Source: Thalassospira sp. MCCC 1A03138 (GTDB lineage: Bacteria; Pseudomonadota; Alphaproteobacteria; Rhodospirillales; Thalassospiraceae). Taken from it: a DNA stretch of 64,000 bases. A program made the translations under genes and the position numbers. Below the pieces are notes generated by a model. It did no database searches, had not been told where the DNA came from, and saw only the letters and a list, made by a program, of their open reading frames with translations. Where the stretch lies: positions 1 to 64,000 of the forward strand of contig NZ_JFJY01000008.1 of the NCBI RefSeq assembly GCF_002115785.1, given 5' to 3'. Below are positions 51,113 to 60,405 of the stretch, piece after piece (position 1 is the first letter of the stretch; every line of letters starts with the position of its first letter).

Positions 51113-51937
51113 TCAGTCCCAATCAGGTGCCAGCCCGTCGGGGCTGACGATCCGGCCATTTTTATCGGCCAGACCATGAATGGCCTGCATTTCCTCACCG
51201 CTCAGTTCGAAATCAAAGATGTCGAAGTTTTCCGCAACCCGGCTTTCGGTTGCCGTTTTCGAAAGGGCGATGACGTCATTCTGCTGCAACAGCCAGCGCA
51301 GAACCACCTGCGCGACCGACCTGTCATGCGATTTGGCGATCTCGCCAAGTTCCGCGTTATCAAGCACCTTGCCATCGGCCATCGCATAATAGGCGGTCAG
51401 CGCCATGCCATGCTTGCGCGCGCCATCCATGACCTTGGTCTGATCAATGAAGGGATGATATTCGACCTGATTGGTCACAAGCGGCGCATCCGACAGGGCA
51501 ACGGCTTCATCCATCAGGGCAATATTGAAATTGCTCACCCCGATATGGCGCACCTTGCCGGCCTGCTTGACCTCGTTTAACGCCCCGATCTGATCGGCAA
51601 GCGACACATCATTGTTCGGCCAATGCAAAAGCAGCAGATCGGCATAATCGGTTTTAAGCTTTTCAAGGCTTTCATCGACCGATTTGACAAAGGCATCATG
51701 CCTGTAATTGCTGACCCAGACCTTGGTGGTCAGGAAAATGTCCTTGCGCGGGACGCCGCTATCGATAATGGCCTGCCCGACGGCGGCTTCGTTGTCGTAA
51801 ATCTGGGCGGTATCGATATGGCGAAAGCCGGTCTGGATCGCCTTGGGCACGATACGCAGAACGTCGGCTTCGGGCATGCGAAACGTGCCAAAGCCAAGGG
51901 CGGGGATCACCGCACCATTTGCAGATACATCAAACAT
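51113..51937 (-). CDS. Aldo/keto reductase, 2,5-diketo-D-gluconate reductase type
   Basis: A 274-residue NADPH-dependent TIM-barrel aldo/keto reductase, closest in pattern to DkgB. The signatures ALGFGTFRM, HIDTAQIYDNEAAVGQAI (catalytic Asp and Tyr), FLTTKVW (Lys) and LLLLHWPN (His) give the complete catalytic tetrad. The cofactor-binding end has VIALSKTATESRVAENFDIFDF. It probably reduces methylglyoxal or other reactive aldehydes and keto-sugars; the real substrate is not predictable. It is followed by an EamA transporter gene on the same strand 76 bases upstream. Confidence 0.93.
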   Translation of the reverse strand: MFDVSANGAVIPALGFGTFRMPEADVLRIVPKAIQTGFRHIDTAQIYDNEAAVGQAIIDSGVPRKDIFLTTKVWVSNYRHDAFVKSVDESLEKLKTDYADLLLLHWPNNDVSLADQIGALNEVKQAGKVRHIGVSNFNIALMDEAVALSDAPLVTNQVEYHPFIDQTKVMDGARKHGMALTAYYAMADGKVLDNAELGEIAKSHDRSVAQVVLRWLLQQNDVIALSKTATESRVAENFDIFDFELSGEEMQAIHGLADKNGRIVSPDGLAPDWD

Positions 51938-52013
51938 CTGAATTCCTCATTGGAAATGTCGCGACTGTCTTCGCAACGGCTGCCAAACCCGAAGGTTCCG
52001 ATAATTCCGGCAC

Positions 52014-52949
52014 TCAGGCCGATTTGCGCACCGTCAGGATGACAATCCCGGTAATCACGACCAACCCGCCCAGCATCTGGGCCGGGCTGATCATCTGTTC
52101 CAGCACCACCCAGCCAAACAGCAGGGTGGCAATCGGTTCCATATTCATCACCGGCGCATTGCGCGCCATGTTCAGGCGCGGCACCGAAATGAACAGGACG
52201 GAAAAGGCACCACCATAAAGCAGCACCAATGCACCAAGCCCGAACCAGCCCGGTGTTGCGGATGGCAATGCCATTCCGCCCGGCACCAGTTCGGCGAAAC
52301 CGGCAATGATCATCGATGCAAACACGATCACCATGGTGAACATGCTGCGCACCGATCCGCGCAACGCCGATAATTTGTGATCGGTCACCCAAAGGGCCAC
52401 GGCAAAGGAAGTCGCCGCCCCCAGTGCAAAAACAATTCCCTGCCACCAGTTCGCACCAACATCCCCATCCATCGCAAGAACACCTGGCACATCAAGTGCT
52501 AAAACAAGCCCCGACAGGATGAACAGCATCAGGGCCGCCGATTTGAGCGTCGGCCTTGCCCCGCCCAACGCCCAGGTCAGCAACGCCAGAATGATCGGGA
52601 AACTGTTGGCCGTCAGAAGTGCAAGTGCGACCGGAATGCGCGCCACCGCCGAATACAGGCACAGGCTTTGGATCGTGACCAGAAGCCCCAGCAGCAATTG
52701 CCATCTGCGCGTCCCGACCGGAAGCCGGATCGTCTGGCGTTGCCAGATCACAAGCGTAATCAGGATCGCCAATGCCACACCCGACCGGCACAGGATCGCC
52801 AGAAGCAACCCGGTACCGTTTTCAAACGCCAGCCTTGCCGCCACATGGTTCCCGGCAAAGGAACAGGCAACAACGACAAGGATCAGAACCGCAATCTGGC
52901 GGGGGAAATGTGCAGGAACGGCAGCAGGCAGCGCAGTCGAAATGGACAT
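52014..52949 (-). CDS. EamA/DMT-family transporter
   Basis: A 311-residue inner-membrane transporter of the drug/metabolite superfamily with ten predicted helices in two EamA repeats. The first runs from about QIAVLILVVVACSFAGNHVA to LALLTWALG, the second from WWQGIVFALGAATSFAVALW to MLGGLVVITGIVIL. Typical export substrates are amino acids and metabolites; this one cannot be named. Start ATG 52949 (MSISTALPAA) fits the family; the frame is open to 53054 but the extension is not membrane-like. No strong ribosome site is visible at the chosen start. Confidence 0.88.
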   Translation of the reverse strand: MSISTALPAAVPAHFPRQIAVLILVVVACSFAGNHVAARLAFENGTGLLLAILCRSGVALAILITLVIWQRQTIRLPVGTRRWQLLLGLLVTIQSLCLYSAVARIPVALALLTANSFPIILALLTWALGGARPTLKSAALMLFILSGLVLALDVPGVLAMDGDVGANWWQGIVFALGAATSFAVALWVTDHKLSALRGSVRSMFTMVIVFASMIIAGFAELVPGGMALPSATPGWFGLGALVLLYGGAFSVLFISVPRLNMARNAPVMNMEPIATLLFGWVVLEQMISPAQMLGGLVVITGIVILTVRKSA

Positions 52950-53066
52950 ATCAAAACCGGTTTTGTGGGGCGAACAATCAGAAAACGCCAGAAAGACCAT
53001 TAAAACAAGCCTTTCCGGCAAAGGGTGCCACATCCGGTGCACAGGACGTGGCAACCCCGATATCGG

Positions 53067-54248
53067 TTATGCGGTCTGAAGGGCGTTATCGGACCGGCGG
53101 TCCAGCACACCGCTGATCATCGTCAGACCAACCGCAAACGCGACCAGAAGGGCCGCAACCCACGGCGTTGCCGACAGACCAAGCGACGAGGACACAACAA
53201 TTCCGCCAACCCACGCCCCGATCGCAATGCCAAGGTTAAAGGCCGCGATATTCAGCGCGGATGCAACATCCACCCCGCCCGGACGGTGCAGCTTTGCCAG
53301 TTGCACGACATAAAGCTGAAGCCCCGGCACATTGGCAAATTGCAGGAAACCAAGGGCCGCCAGTGTGACAATGGCAAGGATCGGCGAAACGGCGGTAAAG
53401 GTAAAGATCACAAGTGTGACGGCCTGCAAGGCAAACAGGATGGTCAGCGCCCGGACCGGGTTCCGATCCGCAATGCGTCCCCCGGCAAGGTTGCCAACCG
53501 CAATCGCAAGCCCATAAGCAACGAGGATCAGACTGACACTGGATTCACGGAAACCCGTAATATCCTGAAGCACGGCAGACAGATAGGTAAAGGTGACAAA
53601 CGTGCCGCCATAACCAAATGCGGTCATGCCAAACACGATCAACAACCGGCCACTGCCAAGCACGCGCACCTGATCAAGCAGGCGTGCGGGCGCCGCCCGG
53701 CTGAGGTTCGGGGGCAGCAAAGCCGCAATCCCGACAAAGGCAATCACGCCAAGAAGCGAAACACCCCAAAAAGTCGCCCGCCAGCCAAACATCTGACCGA
53801 TATAGGTGCCAAGCGGCACACCGGTCACAATCGCAACCGTCAACCCCATGAACATCATCGCAATCGCCGATGCCCGGCGGTTTTCCGGCACCAGATCGGC
53901 GGCAATCGTCGCCCCGATGGAGAAAAACACACCATGCGCAAAGGCCGAAATCACCCGCGCAACCAGAAGCATTTCATAACTCGGGCTAAGGGCGGCGGCA
54001 CTGTTGCCGACCACAAACACCCCCATCAGCCCCAGCATCAGGGTCTTGCGGTGCATGCGCCCGGTCAGGGCGGTTAAAACCGGCGCACCGAACGTAACGC
54101 CAAGGGCATAGACACTGACAATCAACCCGGCCATCGGCAGGGTCACCGAAAGATCGTTTGCCACGGTCGGCAAAAGGCCGACGACGACAAACTCCGTCGT
54201 GCCAATCGCATAGGCCGCGATCGTCAACGCAAATAAAGCAAGCGGCAT
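53067..54248 (-). CDS. MFS transporter, AraJ/sugar-efflux type
   Basis: A 393-residue major-facilitator protein with 12 helices. It starts LALFALTIAAYAIGTTEFVV and has the family's TM2-3 motif GAPVLTALTGRMHRKTLMLG and FAHGVFFSIGATIAADLVPENRRASAIAMMFMG, the pattern of the AraJ/DHA1 efflux group. ATG 54248 is used because GGAG lies 7 bases upstream. The gene is divergent from a LysR gene across a 160-base region with a palindrome, so that regulator probably controls it. The EamA gene follows on the same strand; both may be efflux systems of one regulon. Confidence 0.93.
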   Translation of the reverse strand: MPLALFALTIAAYAIGTTEFVVVGLLPTVANDLSVTLPMAGLIVSVYALGVTFGAPVLTALTGRMHRKTLMLGLMGVFVVGNSAAALSPSYEMLLVARVISAFAHGVFFSIGATIAADLVPENRRASAIAMMFMGLTVAIVTGVPLGTYIGQMFGWRATFWGVSLLGVIAFVGIAALLPPNLSRAAPARLLDQVRVLGSGRLLIVFGMTAFGYGGTFVTFTYLSAVLQDITGFRESSVSLILVAYGLAIAVGNLAGGRIADRNPVRALTILFALQAVTLVIFTFTAVSPILAIVTLAALGFLQFANVPGLQLYVVQLAKLHRPGGVDVASALNIAAFNLGIAIGAWVGGIVVSSSLGLSATPWVAALLVAFAVGLTMISGVLDRRSDNALQTA

Positions 54249-54375
54249 TTCAATTCTCCGGCCCGCGCGCCATGCGCTTGCGGGCACAAATGGTTGGTGG
54301 GGCATCCCGCCCCGTTCATTGCCGCCCACTATGCCGATGGAATGCTTGCACGATAATCCGGATTGCGCGACAAAT

Positions 54376-54397
54376 GCTTTTGAATTGAATTCAAAGC
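54376..54397. promoter_or_regulatory. Candidate LysR operator in divergent region
   Basis: GCTTT-TGAATTGAATTC-AAAGC is a 22-base imperfect dyad containing the perfect palindrome TTGAATTCAA (54385-54394). It lies just before the LysR ribosome site, between the LysR and MFS genes. Confidence 0.5.
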
Positions 54398-54408
54398 CGG
54401 AGGATCAG

Positions 54409-55332
54409 TTGGATAATCGCGCAGGGGAAATGGAAGTCTTTATCCGGGTTGCGGAACTCAGAAGCTTTTCCGAAGCCGGGCGAAAGCTGCATCTGTCGCC
54501 ATCGGCTGTCAGCAAGCTTGTCACACGGATCGAAGACCGGCTGGCAACCCGCCTTCTGGTTCGATCCACACGCGGATTGCAATTAACTCCCGAAGGCGAA
54601 ATGTATCTGGTCCGCGCCCAGCGTGTTCTCGATGAAATCGACGATGCCGAACGTGCGGTCGCAAGCGGCGGCAAGGCGGCACCGCGTGGCCGGTTGCGCG
54701 TCAATGCCTCCATCGCGTTTGGTGTGATGTATGTTCAGCCGCTGATCCCGGCCTTTCTCGAACGCTATCCCGAGGTTGAACTGGACTTTTCCCTGACCGA
54801 CGGAATCATTGATCTGCTCGAGGAACGGGCCGATATTGCCATCCGATCCGGATCATTGCCCGACTCATCGTTAAAGGCCCGCAAACTGATCGAAAGCAGC
54901 CGCACCATCGTCGCATCACCGGAATATATAGCCAAACGCGGCCTACCCGGCCATCCGGACGAACTGGAAAGTCACAATTGCCTGCGGTTCAACTTCCCGA
55001 TCCCGATGAATGAATGGCCATTCATCAATCCCGATACCGGCGAACGTTTCGGCCGGATCGTATCGGGTAATTTCCAGTGCGACAGCGGCCCGGCCATGCG
55101 CCGCCTTTGCCTTTCGGGACTTGGTATGGCGCGGTTGGGGCGGTTTCATGTTCAGGGCGATCTGAAGACCGGAACATTGGTTGAAATCCTGCCCGACTGG
55201 AACCCGAATGACGAACAGCTGATCCATGCGATCTTTGCCGGGCATGAACATCTTGCCGCACGCATCCGGGCCTTCATCGATTTTCTGGTCAATCATATTG
55301 ATCCGCACGGAAACGGTATCCGACTTCCGTAA
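54409..55332 (+). CDS. LysR-family transcriptional regulator
   Basis: A 307-residue LysR regulator. The helix-turn-helix region reads FSEAGRKLHLSPSAVSKLVTRIEDRLATRLLVRSTRGLQLTPEG and the effector domain ADIAIRSGSLPDSSLKARKL and CLSGLGMARLG. The start is probably TTG 54409: GGAGG lies 5 bases before it, whereas upstream ATGs (54319, 54331, 54337) have no ribosome site and would overlap the control region. It is divergent from the MFS transporter gene, its likely target. Confidence 0.9.
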   Translation: MDNRAGEMEVFIRVAELRSFSEAGRKLHLSPSAVSKLVTRIEDRLATRLLVRSTRGLQLTPEGEMYLVRAQRVLDEIDDAERAVASGGKAAPRGRLRVNASIAFGVMYVQPLIPAFLERYPEVELDFSLTDGIIDLLEERADIAIRSGSLPDSSLKARKLIESSRTIVASPEYIAKRGLPGHPDELESHNCLRFNFPIPMNEWPFINPDTGERFGRIVSGNFQCDSGPAMRRLCLSGLGMARLGRFHVQGDLKTGTLVEILPDWNPNDEQLIHAIFAGHEHLAARIRAFIDFLVNHIDPHGNGIRLP

Positions 55333-55369
55333 CGATCACGATAAAAATAAAATCGCGGATTCTGGCAGA

Positions 55370-56365
55370 TCAGGAAACAGGTGCGCTTAGCAGTTCAAGG
55401 CACCGCTGCGCTACCGTTCGGGCCGGTTGCAGGGATGGATGCCTAAACGGCACAATTTCAGTATTGGGAAGCAACGGGCGGGCATATCCACCGTCATAAA
55501 GTGACTGATGCAAACGTTGATGGCGCGGGCCTGCGATGCCATCGGGGGCATAGATATAAACCCCGCCCGGTGCGGCAGCCGCTTCGCAACACATCGAAAC
55601 CGAATCTCCGGTAACAAGGATGATATCGGCCAGCGCCAGATACCCGAAATACGGATTTTCCGCCTTCGAGCTCCAATCATGCAGATGATAGGCAAGCCCG
55701 GAATTGCCGAGCATTTCGGCAATGATTTCTTCGTTCTCCGGCCCCGTGCGGCGACTGGTCGTGACCAGCAGGCTACCATCAATGGCCATGGTCGCCTCAA
55801 TCGCCCGACCAACCAGTTCCCCGGCCATATCCGCGGTAAAGACGGTACTTTTGGTGCTGCCGCCGATGATCAGTGCCACACGCGGGTTTGGCAGGCCCTT
55901 GAAATGCGGCCGCCACAGATCGGCTTCGATCAGAAGCCGCGTTTCGGTTACCCGATGCGGGGCACCGGGGATTTCAACAACATTGTCACGCGCTGGCATC
56001 CGGTCATGGGCTGGCACGGCAATCAGGTCAAACGTCCCCTCGCCCCCGTCGGGCCGCATGATCTGGCATATGCGTGTATGGCCGTTACTTTGCTTTTTGA
56101 TCCAGCGGGCAATCGGTGCAGTCCGCCGTCCTGCGGCAATCACCAGATCGGGCCAGGGGGCGACAAGGCGCGCCCGCGATCCGGTATCAACCCCCAAAAG
56201 ACTGGCACGTCGGATGACATTGGGCAACCGTGCCAGATTGGTATAACCGATATCGATCCGCTTGAAGGGCTGCGCCAGTGCTTCTGCCACGCCGACGGCC
56301 TGATTGACGTTTCCGGCGCGATCATCGGCCAGAACCCAGATCAGGTGTGCATCATCATCGGTCAT
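55370..56365 (-). CDS. ELM1/GtrOC1-family putative glycosyltransferase-like protein
   Basis: A 331-residue protein of the family named for the plant mitochondrial fission factor ELM1, widespread in alphaproteobacteria. It opens IWVLADDRAGNVNQAVGVAEAL and continues with PDLVIAAGRRTAPIARWIKK, RVALIIGGSTKSTVF, LLVTTSRRTGPENEEIIAEML and LVTGDSVSMCCEAAAAPGGVYIYAPDG. The two Rossmann-like halves resemble GT-B glycosyltransferases. No enzymatic function is established for bacterial members. It is a lone gene convergent with the LysR gene. Confidence 0.88.
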   Translation of the reverse strand: MTDDDAHLIWVLADDRAGNVNQAVGVAEALAQPFKRIDIGYTNLARLPNVIRRASLLGVDTGSRARLVAPWPDLVIAAGRRTAPIARWIKKQSNGHTRICQIMRPDGGEGTFDLIAVPAHDRMPARDNVVEIPGAPHRVTETRLLIEADLWRPHFKGLPNPRVALIIGGSTKSTVFTADMAGELVGRAIEATMAIDGSLLVTTSRRTGPENEEIIAEMLGNSGLAYHLHDWSSKAENPYFGYLALADIILVTGDSVSMCCEAAAAPGGVYIYAPDGIAGPRHQRLHQSLYDGGYARPLLPNTEIVPFRHPSLQPARTVAQRCLELLSAPVS

Positions 56366-56570
56366 TCAGGGTCGCATCCTTGTCGGACTATTGATTTCCC
56401 GTGCAGGCAGGAAGTGCTGGGTCAACGCAGGCACCGGTCACTTTCTGATTGGTACAGACAGTGCGCACTTTTATCAAGCGCCTGACACGCGAAGCCTTTT
56501 TCGGCTATGCATTGTTACCAATATGTCATCATAATACCCCGGCATAATTCTTGAAACGGTCTGGCGGGAA

Positions 56571-58610
56571 ATGCTCAAGACATCAATATCCGCAAAGCGA
56601 AGTGCGCGGCTTGTTCTGGCCGGAATGCTGATATTGCTGCCTGTTACCGTCTGGCTGACCACGGAACTGTGGCGCGAAACCCGTCTTGTCGAAATCACTG
56701 AAGACGGCCGTAACAAGCTGGAACTTTACCGTTCCAACCTTCAGGGCGCGATCAAGGAACACGAATATCTTCCGATCACGCTTGCCAGTGACAAACGTAT
56801 CCTCGACCTTGCCCTGCATTCCAGCCCGTCAGACGCGGCCGAAGTCAATGTCTATCTGGAAAAACTCGCCGCTGACAGTGGCGCATCCGACATCTATTTC
56901 ATGGATCGCACCGGGACAACAATTGCGGCCAGCAACTGGAACAGCGATGCATCCTTTGTCGGGCGAAATTTTGCGTTCCGCCCCTATTTCAAACAAGCCG
57001 AAGCCGGACTGACCGGGCATTACTTTGCCTTTGGCATCACGTCGAATGTCCCGGGTTATTATATCTCGCATCCGGTCCGCCCCAACGGGGCGGCATTCGA
57101 AGGCGTGATGGTGGTCAAGACCCATCTTGAAACCCTTGTCCAACGCTGGGCACGCGGGAACGAGAATGTTCTGGTAACCGATGAAAACGGCATCGTCATC
57201 ATTACATCACGGCCGGAATGGCGGTTCCGCGCCCTGACAGGCATTCCGCCCGAAGACCGGCCGGAACTGATGCTTTCGCGCAAATATGGTGAATACCCAC
57301 TCGATCCGATGCCCGTTCATCAGGGCGAATGGCCCGGCGATGACGGGATTGGCATTCTGTCGCTTGAACCGGTACAGGTCATCACCCCCGAAGCCCTTCA
57401 ATCAGGGCAAGCTGCAAACGCAAAACCAGACGCCGAAGCCAGTGGAAAAGCCAAAAGCGATGCCAAACCCTACCTTGTGATCCGAAGCCCGCTCCCCAAA
57501 CAGGGCTGGAATATTTATCTGCTGACCGACAAGGCGGTTCTGGATCAATCGATTCTGACAGCGGGCTTCATTGGCGGGGCGATGCATATCATCATCATGG
57601 GAACGATATTTGTTCTGTTGCAACGCCGTCGTGCGATGCTGGAACAAATCGAAATCCGCGACTGGTCGCAACGCGAACTGGAACGTCAGGTGCGACTGCG
57701 CACCGCCGACCTCATGAGCACCAACCTCCGCCTTGCCGAGGAAATCAGCGAACGCCGCCGCACCGAAGACGCCCTACGCACAGCACAGGCAGAACTGGTA
57801 CAGGCGGGCAAGCTTGCCGCCCTTGGCCAGATGTCGGCTGGCATCGCGCATGAAATCAATCAGCCGCTGACTGCCATTCGAAGCTATGCCGAAAATGCGT
57901 TGAAATTCATTGCGCGTGGCAATGATGAAACAGCCAGCCGCAATCTGGGCCGGATTTCTGAACTGACCGAACGCATGGGCCGGATCACCAACCATCTGAA
58001 AACCTTTGCCCGCCGCCCAAAACATGACACCCATCCGGTGCAATTGGCCGAACCGCTGGAAAAAGCCATTGATCTGCTGCGTGAAACCGGCCGGGCCGGA
58101 TTGGCCGACATCCACTATCAGACCGCGGAAAACCTGCCAAAGGTAACTGCCGAGGAAAACCAGCTTGAACAGGTGTTCCTCAATATCCTGAGCAACGCCG
58201 CCGATGCCTGCCGCGATGAAGAATTCCCACAGATAGGGATTATGCTTGAAGAAAAGGATGGCCGCGTTCTGGTCGCGATTACCGATAACGGCCCCGGCAT
58301 CCTGCCCGAAAATTTGCCCAAACTGTTCGACCCGTTCTTCACCACCAAACCGTTTGGTGACGGACTGGGGCTGGGGCTTTCGATCTGTTATGGCATAATG
58401 CGCAGCTTTGGCGGCACGATACGTGCGGAAAACCGCCCGATAGGCGGGGCCTGTTTCACGATTGAATTGCGATGCATAGAACAGGTGGCCGGGCATGATG
58501 GCACATCAACCTCGACGTCATCGCCGATGCCTGATACAACACCCAGCCAAACCGCCGAAACAGAAGGCGCGGAAACGGATCTGCTGGTACATCGTATGAT
58601 CGCCCCGTGA
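56571..58610 (+). CDS. dctB: DctB-type sensor histidine kinase
   Basis: A 679-residue membrane histidine kinase of the C4-dicarboxylate sensor type. A membrane helix at about 13-32 is followed by a periplasmic double-Cache-like sensor of about 290 residues (DIYFMDRTGTTIAASNW, SFVGRNFAFRPYFKQA, ENVLVTDENGIVIITS), then a second helix at about 325-347. A coiled linker leads to the H-box GIAHEINQPLTAIRSY near 424, and N, G1 and G2 boxes (NILSNAADAC, ITDNGPGI, GDGLGLGLSICYGI). A Lys/Ala-rich insertion near 280-300 and a polar C-terminal tail of 35 residues are unusual. It is followed by dctD after 28 bases. Confidence 0.93.
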   Translation: MLKTSISAKRSARLVLAGMLILLPVTVWLTTELWRETRLVEITEDGRNKLELYRSNLQGAIKEHEYLPITLASDKRILDLALHSSPSDAAEVNVYLEKLAADSGASDIYFMDRTGTTIAASNWNSDASFVGRNFAFRPYFKQAEAGLTGHYFAFGITSNVPGYYISHPVRPNGAAFEGVMVVKTHLETLVQRWARGNENVLVTDENGIVIITSRPEWRFRALTGIPPEDRPELMLSRKYGEYPLDPMPVHQGEWPGDDGIGILSLEPVQVITPEALQSGQAANAKPDAEASGKAKSDAKPYLVIRSPLPKQGWNIYLLTDKAVLDQSILTAGFIGGAMHIIIMGTIFVLLQRRRAMLEQIEIRDWSQRELERQVRLRTADLMSTNLRLAEEISERRRTEDALRTAQAELVQAGKLAALGQMSAGIAHEINQPLTAIRSYAENALKFIARGNDETASRNLGRISELTERMGRITNHLKTFARRPKHDTHPVQLAEPLEKAIDLLRETGRAGLADIHYQTAENLPKVTAEENQLEQVFLNILSNAADACRDEEFPQIGIMLEEKDGRVLVAITDNGPGILPENLPKLFDPFFTTKPFGDGLGLGLSICYGIMRSFGGTIRAENRPIGGACFTIELRCIEQVAGHDGTSTSTSSPMPDTTPSQTAETEGAETDLLVHRMIAP

Positions 58611-58638
58611 TCCGGAACGGATTAAAAGGGGAAGGCAT

Positions 58639-59994
58639 TTGAATAACTCGGCCCATTGCGTTCTGTTTGTCGATGACGACGAAGATGTGCGGGAAGCCGC
58701 ACAGCAAACGCTGGAGCTTGCCGACATCCTTGTCGAATGCCACAGCGACGCCGGTTCGGCACTGGAACGTGTTCGCCGCGGCTGGCCCGGAATCCTGATT
58801 ACCGATATCCGCATGCCGCGTATGGACGGCATGGAATTGCTGTCTCAGGTGCGCAAGATTGAGCCGGAAATGCCGGTGATCCTTGTCACCGGACATGGTG
58901 ACGTTGCCACCGCGGTGCGTGCGATGCGCGAAGGCGCGTTTGATTTCATCGAAAAACCGTTCGACCCGGATCATTTCATCGATGTCGCACGCCGGGCCAT
59001 GGCTCATCGGCAGCTGGTTCTTGAAAACAGGACGCTCAAGGCCGAACTGGCTCGCCACAGCAAAGAAGTATCGGGCCTGATCGGTCGTACGCCTGCCATG
59101 GAAAAGCTGCGCACGCTGATTGGCAATATCGCCGCGACCGATGCCCATGTCCTGATCAATGGCGAAACAGGTGCGGGCAAGGAAGTGGTTGCGCGCACCC
59201 TGCACGAGGCATCAGGCCGCACCGGCCAGTTTGTCGCGGTCAATTGCGGCGCAATGCCTGAAAACCTTATTGAATCCGAACTTTTCGGCCACGAAGCGGG
59301 TGCCTTCACCGGGGCGGAGAACAAGCGTATCGGCAAATTCGAATTTGCCGACAAGGGCACCATGTTCCTTGATGAAATCGAAAGCATGCCGTTATCACTT
59401 CAGGTCAAACTACTGCGGGTTCTGCAGGAACGCGCGCTGGAACGGCTGGGCTCGAACAAGTTGCAACCTATTGATTTGCGCGTGGTGGCCGCAACCAAGA
59501 TTGATCTGCGCGAGGCATCATCACGCGGGGCATTCCGCGAGGATTTGTATTACCGGCTGAATGTCGTGCAACTGCACACACCGCCATTGCGTGATCGAAA
59601 GGATGACATCCCCCTTCTTTTCCAGCATTTCATGAAAGAGGCGCAAGGAAGGTTTGGCCGGGAATTTGCCCCGTTGAACGGCACGGAAATCGCCCGCCTG
59701 ACTGCCCATGACTGGCCGGGGAATGTCCGCGAATTGCGCAACGCCGCCGAACGCCGGGTTCTGGGCCTTGATCCGTTTGCCGGTGACAGCGCACAGGCAA
59801 ACGAAAATGTCCTGTCCCTGCCCCAGCAAGTCGAAGCATTTGAAAAAGGCGTAATCTGCGAGGCCCTGCGCCAGCATGGCGGCCATGTAACGGCAACGGT
59901 CAATGCATTGGGCGTTCCGCGCAAAACCTTCTATGACAAACTTGCCAAATACGGCATCGTCCCGGCAGAGTTTCGCAATAAATCAGACGGTTAG
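58639..59994 (+). CDS. dctD: DctD-type sigma-54-dependent response regulator
   Basis: A 451-residue NtrC-family activator. The receiver domain is at 1-120 (FVDDDEDV, phospho-Asp in ILITDIRMPRMDGM, VTGHGD). The AAA+ domain is at about 145-375: Walker A INGETGAGKEVVART, the sigma-54 contact loop GAFTGA, and Walker B GTMFLDEIESM. A Fis-type helix-turn-helix ends the protein (GHVTATVNALGVPRKTFYDK). The start is TTG at 58639, 8 bases after GGGGAAGG. It should be phosphorylated by DctB and activate the TRAP operon at the sigma-54 promoter 300 bases downstream of its stop. Confidence 0.94.
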   Translation: MNNSAHCVLFVDDDEDVREAAQQTLELADILVECHSDAGSALERVRRGWPGILITDIRMPRMDGMELLSQVRKIEPEMPVILVTGHGDVATAVRAMREGAFDFIEKPFDPDHFIDVARRAMAHRQLVLENRTLKAELARHSKEVSGLIGRTPAMEKLRTLIGNIAATDAHVLINGETGAGKEVVARTLHEASGRTGQFVAVNCGAMPENLIESELFGHEAGAFTGAENKRIGKFEFADKGTMFLDEIESMPLSLQVKLLRVLQERALERLGSNKLQPIDLRVVAATKIDLREASSRGAFREDLYYRLNVVQLHTPPLRDRKDDIPLLFQHFMKEAQGRFGREFAPLNGTEIARLTAHDWPGNVRELRNAAERRVLGLDPFAGDSAQANENVLSLPQQVEAFEKGVICEALRQHGGHVTATVNALGVPRKTFYDKLAKYGIVPAEFRNKSDG

Positions 59995-60160
59995 GAACGA
60001 TCAAGGCAAATCGCCCCGCAATACGGCCCGTAATCTGGCAAAGCGACTGGCGGGATAAGCCTTTGCCGCACGTTTTGCAATTGGTCCTACCAATCACCCG
60101 TCCCGACTGCGTCAAAAATCCTGCAATCGATAAAAAATTTGCATTTTCAACTTGAGATAT

Positions 60161-60178
60161 TGTGCGGAAGACCGCACA
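60161..60178. promoter_or_regulatory. DctD-type upstream activating sequence 1
   Basis: TGTGCGG-AAGA-CCGCACA is a perfect 7-base dyad. It has the form of the DctD binding sites known upstream of rhizobial dctA. It lies about 130 bases upstream of the sigma-54 promoter. Confidence 0.75.
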
Positions 60179-60192
60179 TTGCGAAGAAGGGA

Positions 60193-60210
60193 TGTGCGGG
60201 AAAGACAACA
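60193..60210. promoter_or_regulatory. DctD-type upstream activating sequence 2, degenerate
   Basis: The left half-site TGTGCGG is exact and the right half (GACAACA) keeps only the last three bases. Its centre is 32 bases, three helical turns, from that of site 1, which suits cooperative binding of two dimers. Confidence 0.55.
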
Positions 60211-60297
60211 AAAAGAAGAACTTACGCTGCACCGCACCATTGCGAAACACACTGCAAACCGCTGATATTACTTATCGTAATGACAGATATGCAGAAC

Positions 60298-60313
60298 TGG
60301 CCCGGCAATTGCA
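60298..60313 (+). promoter_or_regulatory. Sigma-54 (-24/-12) promoter of dctPQM
   Basis: TGGCCC-GGCAA-TTGCA matches the RpoN consensus TGGCAC-N5-TTGCW at all but one position. Transcription would begin near 60325, about 80 bases before dctP. Confidence 0.75.
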
Positions 60314-60405
60314 GTGTTGCACCCCAGCGCCAAACGGCGACCTGAACGACGCCGATAATTGGCGCGCTACTGGGAAAACGCACAAAGCTTATAGGGAGAC
60401 TATTG

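Larger units (their letters stand above)
59995..60405. other. Control region of the TRAP operon
   Basis: A 411-base gap that holds no gene but a complete sigma-54-type control region: a DctD-like palindrome at 60161-60178, a degenerate second site at 60193-60210 centred 32 bases away, and a -24/-12 promoter at 60298-60313. Confidence 0.75.

Noticed and set aside
53025..54077. 350-codon frame antisense to the MFS transporter
   Set aside because: Its Arg/Lys/His/Gln-rich, non-folded composition is typical of the antisense of a membrane protein gene.
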